Positions 1 to 6,189 of a stretch of 9,399 nucleotides of DNA are shown piece after piece. Numbering within the stretch: the first letter of the stretch is position 1; every line of letters starts with the position of its first letter. Source of the stretch: Zwartia sp. (lineage in GTDB: Bacteria; Pseudomonadota; Gammaproteobacteria; Burkholderiales; Burkholderiaceae_B). The stretch is from positions 1 to 9,399 of the forward strand of contig JAURZO010000131.1 in the NCBI GenBank assembly GCA_030653405.1, in the 5' to 3' direction. The position numbers were made by a program, and so were the translations under genes. The notes under the pieces were generated by a model. That model made no database searches, was not told where the DNA came from, and saw nothing but the letters and a program-made list of their open reading frames with translations.

Positions 1-234
1 GTAAAACGCATCCCTCAACAAACTTTCGCCGCGCCCAACGCCCCCCCACAGGTAAACACCTCGGGGAACTTCTGGACGTTTGAAGAAACGTTTGACCGCA
101 CTGGATCGATTGCCTTTAAAGGCGATCCAGTCGTCAAAGTATTTCTGCAAACGCTCGATCGCGATGCGCTGAGCGGGGTCTGGCTGATAACCGCGCTCAG
201 CCAGACTGCTCTCATAATATTGGAGAACGTTCAA
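1..234 (-). CDS. zapE: ZapE / AFG1-family P-loop ATPase, N-terminal part (cut by window edge)
   Basis: This is the first 78 codons of a ZapE-like (AFG1 family) ATPase, a cytoplasmic protein linked to Z-ring constriction in bacteria. The frame begins LNVLQYYESSLAERGY and continues through RLQKYFDDW to GVYLWGGVGRG, which matches the usual N-terminus (MNVLEYYE...) and P-loop of the family. I chose TTG at 232-234 as start because it aligns with the family methionine; the in-frame alternatives upstream are poor, with a TAA stop soon after. No good ribosome binding site is visible, so translation may be coupled to lpdA, whose stop lies 20 nt upstream. The Walker A motif at residues 64-71 reads GGVGRGES: the invariant lysine is glutamate (codon 25-27). 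Residue 74, normally Met in an LMD motif, is Arg. Either the protein is inactive or these are base errors near the edge. This gene follows lpdA in many Burkholderiales, so identity is secure although activity is not. Confidence 0.88.
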   Translation of the reverse strand, partial: MNVLQYYESSLAERGYQPDPAQRIAIERLQKYFDDWIAFKGNRSSAVKRFFKRPEVPRGVYLWGGVGRGESLLRDAFY

Positions 235-254
235 AGGATTTGCACAAAAGTGCT

Positions 255-1685
255 TCAGAAATTAAGCGTACGTTTGTCAACGGCTAAAGCGGCTTCCTTC
301 ATGGACTCCGACAGGGTCGGATGCGCATGGCAGATGCGAGCGATGTCCTCGGCGGCACCACGGAACTCCATAATGGTGACGGCTTCAGCAATCAGTTCGG
401 AGGCCATGGGACCGATGATGTGCACACCTAAGACCTCGTCGGTCGTAGCATCCGCCAGGATCTTCACAAACCCGGTTGTGTCACCCAATGCGCGCGCACG
501 ACCATTGGCCAGGAACGGAAAACTACCCGCTTTGTATGCGCGACCCGAGGCTTTGAGCTGCTGTTCTGTCTGTCCCACCCAGGAAATCTCGGGTGAGGTG
601 TAGATCACCCAAGGGATCGTGTCAAAGTTGACATGACCGTGCTGTCCACCAATCCGCTCTGCAACGGCGACGCCCTCTTCTTCGGCTTTGTGCGCGAGCA
701 TCGGGCCGCGCACGACATCACCGACTGCCCAGACATTTGGCAAGTTCGTTTTGCAGTCAGCATCGACAGCGATGAAACCGCGCTCGTCAAGCTTGAGGCC
801 AACGGCATCCGCATTCAGCCCACCCGTATAAGGCACGCGTCCGATCGAGACAATCAACTTGTCAACCACCAGTTTCTGTTCAGCGCCTGTCGAGTCTGTA
901 TAAGGAACCGTGACTTGCTTAGCGGTTGACTTGATTTCGCCAAGCTTGACGCCCATGTGAATGGACAAGCCTTGCTTGGTAAAAATCTTGTGCGCTTCTT
1001 TGGCAACCTGGGTATCGACTGCAGCCAAAAACTCAGGCATGGCTTCGAGAACCGTGACCTCGGCGCCAAGACGGCGCCAAACGCTCCCCATCTCAAGACC
1101 GATCACACCTGCACCAATCACACCCAATTTCTTGGGAACTGATTCGATGTTCAGTGCGCCGTCATTGGACAGAATCTGCTGCTCATCAAATGGCAATCCT
1201 GGCAACTCACGGGCAGAAGAGCCTGTCGCAATCACAACGTGCTTGCCCACGACCTCAGATTCGGTTGTACCGGACACCTTGATCGCCCAGCCACCCTCGA
1301 CCTGGCCCGCAAAGGCGCCTTTGCCGTGGATAAAGGTGATCTTATTTTTTTTGAACAGGTACAAAATACCGTCGTTGTTTTGTTTCACAACGTTATTTTT
1401 GCGACCAATCATCTTGTCGAGCTTGAGCGACACACCCTTGACTTCGATGCCATGATCGACCAAATGATGGTTGACCTGGTCATAATGCTCAGAAGACTGC
1501 AGCAATGCCTTGGAGGGAATACATCCGACGTTGGTGCATGTACCACCCGGTGCCGGACCGCCCTGCCCATTTTGCCAAGCATCAATACACGCAACCGTCT
1601 TACCCAACTGAGCCGCACGGATCGCGGCGATATATCCGCCTGGACCCGCACCGATCACCACTACATCAAATTGATTTGAAGACAT
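255..1685 (-). CDS. lpdA: Dihydrolipoyl dehydrogenase (E3 of 2-oxoglutarate dehydrogenase)
   Basis: This 476-residue flavoprotein reoxidises the dihydrolipoyl arm of E2 and passes electrons to NAD+. It is complete. The FAD-binding Rossmann motif GAGPGG lies at residues 12-17, the redox disulfide is Cys50-Cys55 in GGTCTNVGCIPSK, and a second nucleotide-binding motif GAGVIG is at 191-196. The strand after it ends in Glu214, as expected for NAD rather than NADP. The FAD motif AVGD is at 320-323, and the catalytic pair His455/Glu460 lies in HAHPTLSE near the C-terminus. Residues 36-46 form an insertion, WQNGQGGPAPG, between the first Rossmann fold and the active-site cysteines; from memory this is typical of betaproteobacterial OdhL. 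ATG at 1683-1685 gives the family N-terminus, with a weak GGAA upstream. Only 12 nt separate it from the sucB stop, so it is cotranscribed and serves as the dedicated E3 (also named odhL). It could be shared with other lipoyl complexes. Confidence 0.97.
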   Translation of the reverse strand: MSSNQFDVVVIGAGPGGYIAAIRAAQLGKTVACIDAWQNGQGGPAPGGTCTNVGCIPSKALLQSSEHYDQVNHHLVDHGIEVKGVSLKLDKMIGRKNNVVKQNNDGILYLFKKNKITFIHGKGAFAGQVEGGWAIKVSGTTESEVVGKHVVIATGSSARELPGLPFDEQQILSNDGALNIESVPKKLGVIGAGVIGLEMGSVWRRLGAEVTVLEAMPEFLAAVDTQVAKEAHKIFTKQGLSIHMGVKLGEIKSTAKQVTVPYTDSTGAEQKLVVDKLIVSIGRVPYTGGLNADAVGLKLDERGFIAVDADCKTNLPNVWAVGDVVRGPMLAHKAEEEGVAVAERIGGQHGHVNFDTIPWVIYTSPEISWVGQTEQQLKASGRAYKAGSFPFLANGRARALGDTTGFVKILADATTDEVLGVHIIGPMASELIAEAVTIMEFRGAAEDIARICHAHPTLSESMKEAALAVDKRTLNF

Positions 1686-1697
1686 AAATATTCCAGC

Positions 1698-2939
1698 TTA
1701 GATTTCGAGCAGCAGACGCTGCGGATCTTCGAGCGCCTCTTTCATGGCAACCAAGCCCAGAACCGCTTCGCGACCGTCGATGATCCGGTGATCGTAGGAC
1801 ATCGCGAGGTAGTTGATCGGACGAATCACGATCTGACCCTTTTCAACCACGGCACGCTCTTTGGTCGCGTGCACACCCAAAATAGCAGCCTGAGGGGGAT
1901 TAATGATGGGGGTGGACAACATTGAGCCAAACACTCCGCCGTTAGAGATCGAGAACGTGCCGCCTGTCATCTCTTCGATGCCAAGCTTACCCTCGGAGGC
2001 ACGCTTGCCGAAATCCGCGATCGTCTTTTCAATCTCAGCGATGGAGAGCTGATCAGCGTTACGCAAAATCGGCACGACCAAACCGCGTGGGCTACCGACC
2101 GCGATACCAATATCAAAATAGCCGTGGTAAATGATGTCTTTGCCATCAACCGATGCATTCAGAATCGGATAGCGTTTCAGTGCCGCGACGGCTGCCTTGA
2201 CAAAAAAGGACATGAAACCGAGCTTGACGCCATGCTCTTTTTCAAACTTGTCTTTGTACAAGTTGCGCAGATCAATCACGCCTTGCATGTTGACTTCGTT
2301 GAATGTGGTCAAAATCGCGTTGTCCTGCTGCGACTGCAGCAGACGCTCAGCCACGCGCGCACGCAAACGGCTCATGGGCACGCGCTGCTCGGGCCGACCA
2401 TCAAGCGACTGCGTCATCGGCACGGCGGGGTTGGCCAGCGCGACCTTTGGCGCGGCAGGAGGGGCTGCGGGTGCCACGGAGGCGCCCAGCGCATCACCTT
2501 TTGTGATGCGACCATCGCGGCCTGTGCCGGCGACTGAGGCTGCGGACACGCCCTTGTCAGCAAGAATTTTGGAGGCAGCGGGTGATGCAATACCCGCTGC
2601 TGAAGTCGAGGCGACCACAGGTGCGGCTGCGGAGGCGACAGGCGCCGCTACTGCGGCCGGAGCTGCTGCGGCAGCTGCTGGTGCTGCCGCGGCTTTACCT
2701 TCCGTGTCGATACGCGCCAGGACTTCACCAGAAGTCACCATGCTGCCATCGCCCTTGACGATTTCAGAGAGAACGCCTGAAGCGGGCGCAGGGACCTCGA
2801 GGACGACTTTGTCTGTCTCGACTTCGATCAGGATTTCGTCGGCCTGGACGGCTTCACCTGGTTTCTTTTTCCAGGTCAGGAGTGTCGCCTCGGACACCGA
2901 TTCAGATAACTGTGGAACAACAACGTCGGTAATTGCCAT
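1698..2939 (-). CDS. sucB: Dihydrolipoyllysine-residue succinyltransferase (E2 of 2-oxoglutarate dehydrogenase)
   Basis: This 413-residue protein is the core of the 2-oxoglutarate dehydrogenase complex; it transfers the succinyl group from E1 to CoA by way of a swinging lipoyl arm. An N-terminal lipoyl domain (about 1-80) carries the modified lysine Lys44 in ETDKVVLEVP. An Ala/Pro linker follows (about 82-115), then a peripheral subunit-binding domain (about 117-152, with SPAASKILADKG and GRDGRITKGD) that binds E3. A second linker covers about 153-180. The catalytic domain (about 185-413) ends with the active-site motif DHRIIDG, giving His384 and Asp388. The length is normal for a single-lipoyl OdhB. 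ATG at 2937-2939 is preceded by GGAA about 9 nt upstream. The gene lies 39 nt after sucA and 12 nt before lpdA, so the three form one transcript. The succinyl-specific call rests on the sucA neighbour and the family-like N-terminus; no sign of damage is seen. Also named odhB. Confidence 0.97.
   Translation of the reverse strand: MAITDVVVPQLSESVSEATLLTWKKKPGEAVQADEILIEVETDKVVLEVPAPASGVLSEIVKGDGSMVTSGEVLARIDTEGKAAAAPAAAAAAPAAVAAPVASAAAPVVASTSAAGIASPAASKILADKGVSAASVAGTGRDGRITKGDALGASVAPAAPPAAPKVALANPAVPMTQSLDGRPEQRVPMSRLRARVAERLLQSQQDNAILTTFNEVNMQGVIDLRNLYKDKFEKEHGVKLGFMSFFVKAAVAALKRYPILNASVDGKDIIYHGYFDIGIAVGSPRGLVVPILRNADQLSIAEIEKTIADFGKRASEGKLGIEEMTGGTFSISNGGVFGSMLSTPIINPPQAAILGVHATKERAVVEKGQIVIRPINYLAMSYDHRIIDGREAVLGLVAMKEALEDPQRLLLEI
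2604..2696 (-). repeat. Low-complexity Ala/Pro linker in sucB
   Basis: This GCN-codon-rich stretch encodes residues about 82-112 of SucB, nearly all Ala with scattered Pro, Val and Ser. It is the flexible hinge between the lipoyl domain and the E3-binding domain, which lets the lipoyl arm visit the three active sites. Its length may vary between relatives through slippage. It is part of the gene and not a mobile repeat. Confidence 0.8.
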
Positions 2940-2978
2940 TATATTTTTTCCGTAATTTTGGGATGCGATGATCTGGGT

Positions 2979-5846
2979 TTATTTGGTCAGCATGAAGGTT
3001 TTGAACTTGCCAAAGGCTTGCTCGATCAGCGCTTTCTGCTGCTCAAGGTGCTTAGCCAAGTAACCGACCGCAGGCGAAGCTGAGGCAGGACGACCTGCAT
3101 AGCCAAGCTTTTGACCGCTGGACATATTCTGATACAGATGATGCTGCACATAGAACCAAGAGCCCTGATTCTGTGGCTCATCCTGTACCCAGACCACTTC
3201 CGTCGCCTTGGGATACTTACGCAATTCGGTTTCAAATGTCTTGTGCGCAAAGGGGTAAAGCTGTTCGGCGCGGATAATCGCGACTGTATTGTCCTTGCGC
3301 TCGCGACGACCATTCACCAGGTCGTAGTAGACCTTGCCCGAACACACCAGCACGCGCTTGACTGCGGCGGGGTTGATAGACTCGTCCACCTCGGCAATGA
3401 TTGGACGGAAGCGTCCTGTTGCCAAATCTGACAAAGGTGAGCCTGCGTCTTTGTTACGCAGCAAGGACTTGGGCGTCAAAATCACCAAAGGTTTGCGGAA
3501 CTGGCGAATCATCTGACGACGCAACAGATGGAAAATCTGGGCCGCTGTCGTAGGCTGAACCACCTGGATATTGTTGTCGGCGCAGAGCTGCAGGAACCGC
3601 TCAATCCGAGCCGATGAGTGCTCTGGGCCCTGACCTTCGTAGCCGTGCGGCAACATCATCGTCAAACCAGACTGTCGACCCCACTTGGCCTCGCCAGAAA
3701 CGATCAACTGGTCAATCACGACTTGAGCACCGTTAACGAAATCTCCAAACTGCGCTTCCCAGATCGTCAGTGTCTTGGGGTCCGCGCACGAATAGCCGTA
3801 TTCAAAACCGAGTACGGCCTCCTCTGACAAGACCGAATCGATCACGGTAAAAGGTGCCTGCCCCTCAGCCACATGCTGCAAAGGAATGTAGGTACCATCA
3901 TCCCAGCGCTCACGATTCTGATCATGCAACACAGCATGACGATGCGTGAAGGTGCCACGACCCGAGTCTTGTCCTGTAATACGTACAGCGTAACCGGCGG
4001 CGACCAGCGTCGCAAAGGCCAAGTGCTCGCCCATGCCCCAGTCAAGATTCATTTCGCCACGCGCCATCGTACGACGGTCATTGAGCAGCTTGGTGACGAG
4101 CGAGTGCGGGGTGAAACCATCAGGCACGGTGGTCAGCTTTTCACCGATGCGCTTGAGCTCAGTGATCGGGACAGCCGTGTCGGCTTGGTCGGTCCACTTG
4201 GCACTCAGATACGACGACCAGTCGATTGCGTACTTGCTCTTGTAATCCGTCAGCACAGGCTCGATGGTGCGGCGACCGTCTTCCATGTACTGGCGATAGT
4301 CCTTGACCAACTGATCGCCATCACCTTCTTTGAGCACGCCCTGGGCGGTCAGCTTGTCCGCATAAAGCTTGCGGGTGCCGGGATGCGCGCCAATCTTTTT
4401 GTACATCAAAGGCTGCGTGAGCGACGGTGTGTCTTGCTCGTTGTGTCCGAGTTTACGGAAACACACGATATCGACTACGACGTCTTTGCCAAACTGCATG
4501 CGGAAGTCGAGCGCCAAACGCGTCGCGAATACAACCGCCTCGGGATCATCGCCGTTCACATGAAAAACAGGCGCCTCGATCATCTTGGAGACGTCTGTAC
4601 AGTAAATGGTTGAACGTGTATCACGTGGATCGGAAGTCGTGAAACCGATCTGGTTGTTAATCACCAGATGCACTGTACCGCCCGTACCATAACCGCGTGT
4701 TTCGGCAAGGTTGAGTGTCTCCATCACGACACCCTGACCCGCAAACGCCGCATCACCATGCACCAGCACGGGCAGCACTTGCTTGTAGCCATCGGCACCG
4801 CGTCGCTCTTGACGGGCACGCACGCTGCCTTCGACCACTGGGTTGACGATTTCGAGGTGGGAAGGGTTAAAGGCCAGCGACAAATGCACCGGACCACCGC
4901 GCGTCGATAGATCGCTCGAGAAACCGTTGTGGTATTTCACGTCGCCGTCAGTCAAGCCCTCGGCATGATGGCCTTCGAACTCGGCAAACAAATCACCAGG
5001 CATTTTGCCCATGATGTTTACCAGCATGTTCAGACGACCACGGTGAGCCATGCCCACCACAATTTCTTGTACACCAGACTCACCAGCATGATTGACGACC
5101 TCGTCCATCGAAGCGATGAAGCTATCGCCACCCTCGAGCGAGAAGCGTTTTTGACCGACATACTTTGTGTGTAAGAAACGCTCCAGGCCTTCGGCCTCAG
5201 TGAGCTGCTGCAGAATATGGCGTTTGCGCGCCGCATCGAAGGTGGGCGCGCCAAGCGTGGATTCCAGGCGCTCTTGCACCCAGCGTTTCACCGCAGGATC
5301 GGAGGCATGCATGAACTCGGCCCCGATAGAGCGACAGTATGTATCTCGGAGCGCTTTGAGAATCTCACGCAGCGTCATCGTCGTCGCTTTGGTGAAATAC
5401 GTGTTGGTCGCCGAGAAAACCTGGTCGAGATCCGCTTCGGTCAAACCATAAAAAGCAGGATCCAGCTCAGGAATACTGGGACGGTCCTGGCGCTTGAGCG
5501 GATCGAGATCGGCCCAACGTGAACCGAGCGAGCGATAGGCTGCGATCAGGGATTGCACGTGCACCTGCTTCATCGCGACCGCAAGGTCGGGCTCTTGACT
5601 GCGCGAAACGAAAGCATTGGCTTTGGCGCGCTGAGCGAAGGATTCGATGATGGGCGCGTGAGCCATGTCACGCGTGGCTTCCTGACCGTCCGTCGCCGGC
5701 ATATGCTGCAACTGGTCGAAATAATTTCGCCAATTATCAGGAACCGAACCTGGATTATCCAGATAGGCTTCGTAGAGTTCTTCTACGTAGGGCGCATTGC
5801 CCCCAAAAAGGTAAGAATTTTGTAGAGATTCGAGTTCTGATGACAT
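2979..5846 (-). CDS. sucA: 2-oxoglutarate dehydrogenase E1 component (thiamine diphosphate-dependent)
   Basis: This complete 955-residue protein decarboxylates 2-oxoglutarate with thiamine diphosphate and passes the succinyl group to the lipoyl arm of SucB. The N-terminal segment (about 9-45, SYLFGGNAPYVEELYEAYL) is the conserved E2-docking helix region of this family. The ThDP domain contains GMAHRGRLN (265-273) and the cofactor signature running from GDAAF (364-368) to INNQIG (396-401), followed by HVNGDDPEAV. The pyrimidine-binding domain starts near residue 600 with DWGMGEHLAFATL and includes RITGQDSGRGTFTHRH (622-637). HGYEGQGPEHSSARIERFL (734-752) and the C-terminal GRPASASPAVG (918-928) are further OdhA hallmarks. 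The length fits a standard proteobacterial E1. ATG at 5844-5846 has a good ribosome binding site, AGGTGA, 9 nt upstream. It is the first gene of sucA-sucB-lpdA-zapE and diverges from maeB. Also named odhA. No frameshift or truncation is visible. Confidence 0.98.
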   Translation of the reverse strand: MSSELESLQNSYLFGGNAPYVEELYEAYLDNPGSVPDNWRNYFDQLQHMPATDGQEATRDMAHAPIIESFAQRAKANAFVSRSQEPDLAVAMKQVHVQSLIAAYRSLGSRWADLDPLKRQDRPSIPELDPAFYGLTEADLDQVFSATNTYFTKATTMTLREILKALRDTYCRSIGAEFMHASDPAVKRWVQERLESTLGAPTFDAARKRHILQQLTEAEGLERFLHTKYVGQKRFSLEGGDSFIASMDEVVNHAGESGVQEIVVGMAHRGRLNMLVNIMGKMPGDLFAEFEGHHAEGLTDGDVKYHNGFSSDLSTRGGPVHLSLAFNPSHLEIVNPVVEGSVRARQERRGADGYKQVLPVLVHGDAAFAGQGVVMETLNLAETRGYGTGGTVHLVINNQIGFTTSDPRDTRSTIYCTDVSKMIEAPVFHVNGDDPEAVVFATRLALDFRMQFGKDVVVDIVCFRKLGHNEQDTPSLTQPLMYKKIGAHPGTRKLYADKLTAQGVLKEGDGDQLVKDYRQYMEDGRRTIEPVLTDYKSKYAIDWSSYLSAKWTDQADTAVPITELKRIGEKLTTVPDGFTPHSLVTKLLNDRRTMARGEMNLDWGMGEHLAFATLVAAGYAVRITGQDSGRGTFTHRHAVLHDQNRERWDDGTYIPLQHVAEGQAPFTVIDSVLSEEAVLGFEYGYSCADPKTLTIWEAQFGDFVNGAQVVIDQLIVSGEAKWGRQSGLTMMLPHGYEGQGPEHSSARIERFLQLCADNNIQVVQPTTAAQIFHLLRRQMIRQFRKPLVILTPKSLLRNKDAGSPLSDLATGRFRPIIAEVDESINPAAVKRVLVCSGKVYYDLVNGRRERKDNTVAIIRAEQLYPFAHKTFETELRKYPKATEVVWVQDEPQNQGSWFYVQHHLYQNMSSGQKLGYAGRPASASPAVGYLAKHLEQQKALIEQAFGKFKTFMLTK

Positions 5847-5855
5847 TTTAACGCT

Positions 5856-5861
5856 TCACCT
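5856..5861 (-). promoter_or_regulatory. Ribosome binding site of sucA
   Basis: AGGTGA on the minus strand lies 9 nt before the sucA ATG. It is the best Shine-Dalgarno match in the operon and fixes the sucA start. Confidence 0.75.
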
Positions 5862-5976
5862 ATGCGAGTGTTTCACCCGTTACGATGCAGGAATACCTTC
5901 CGTTTTCTCGGCCAAACCGATTTGCGGATAGCGGGGCAGAAGGCGGTTATTGGAAAGCCTTAAGAGCCGGCGTGTA

Positions 5977-5982
5977 AGTATA
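5977..5982 (-). promoter_or_regulatory. Possible -10 element of the sucA operon
   Basis: On the minus strand the sequence GGTTATACTTAC contains TATACT, five of six matches to the sigma-70 -10 consensus. No good -35 lies 16-18 nt upstream; that stretch is A-rich. If it is used, transcription would start near 5970 and leave a leader of about 124 nt before sucA. The assignment is tentative. Confidence 0.25.
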
Positions 5983-6018
5983 ACCCCAAGCTTTTCATTC
6001 TTTTTGATTTTCGCTGAC

Positions 6019-6032
6019 TTGCTGCATTGCAA
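6019..6032. promoter_or_regulatory. Candidate operator: TTGCTGCATTGCAA palindrome
   Basis: The arms TTGC and GCAA flank TGCATT, and the inner nonamer TGCATTGCA (6023-6031) is a perfect palindrome around one base. On the minus strand it sits about 40-50 nt upstream of the possible sucA -10. TGC/GCA-rich dyads of this style are known as binding sites of regulators such as PhaR of the polyhydroxybutyrate pathway, but a single site cannot identify the protein. It may also be chance. Confidence 0.3.
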
Positions 6033-6189
6033 AATCGAAATGTCGCAGGAAATGATGCCAGAACGTTGACGAGCCTGTAAGCTTGGCGTCAATCCGTTGG
6101 TTGGTTGATTGGGGGGTGGCACCAGTGCTCCACTGTCCTGCCTGGCGGCGAACCTTTTTTCTCATTTCTGTTGCAAAGCAAAGAGATCC

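Larger units (their letters stand above)
5847..6189. other. Divergent intergenic region between sucA and maeB
   Basis: This 343-nt spacer must hold the promoters of both the sucA operon and maeB. Seen in it are a TATACT hexamer on the minus strand (5977-5982), a TTGCTGCATTGCAA palindrome (6019-6032), and a TTGACG hexamer on the plus strand (6065-6070) that could be a -35 for maeB but lacks a clear -10 at normal spacing. Two inverted copies of CCAAGCTT/AAGCTTGG lie at 5986-5993 and 6078-6085. A CAGTG-CTC-CACTG hairpin (6123-6135) is followed about 20 nt later by a T6 run in the maeB leader. The hairpin arms are short and not directly followed by the T run, so I do not call it an attenuator. 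I recognise no tRNA, riboswitch or known small RNA here. An 80-codon minus-strand ORF (5880-6122) is discussed under findings. Confidence 0.7.

Noticed and set aside
15..215. A 66-codon minus-strand frame overlapping zapE
   Set aside because: The neighbouring frame gives clear ZapE sequence with a P-loop, so this one is an out-of-frame shadow.
1060..1080. Direct repeat of GGCGCCAA in lpdA
   Set aside because: It encodes conserved residues (WRRLGAE) of the NAD domain and is explained by coding constraint.
961..1455. A 164-codon plus-strand open frame antisense to lpdA
   Set aside because: It is fully covered by lpdA, has no ribosome binding site of note and no recognisable motif.
2197..2955. 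A 252-codon plus-strand open frame antisense to sucB
   Set aside because: Its alanine-rich product mirrors the GC-rich linker of SucB; the frame is open only because GCN codons on one strand avoid stops on the other.
3873..4613. A 246-codon plus-strand open frame antisense to sucA
   Set aside because: It lies wholly inside the well-supported sucA gene, has no recognisable domain, and is the kind of long antisense frame that codon bias creates.
6116..6131. TGGCAC sequence resembling a sigma-54 -24 element before maeB
   Set aside because: The matching -12 TTGC is missing at the required spacing; CTCC is found there.
6123..6165. Hairpin plus T6 in the maeB leader as an attenuator or riboswitch
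   Set aside because: The stem is only 5 bp and the T run starts about 20 nt after it, so the geometry of an intrinsic terminator is absent.
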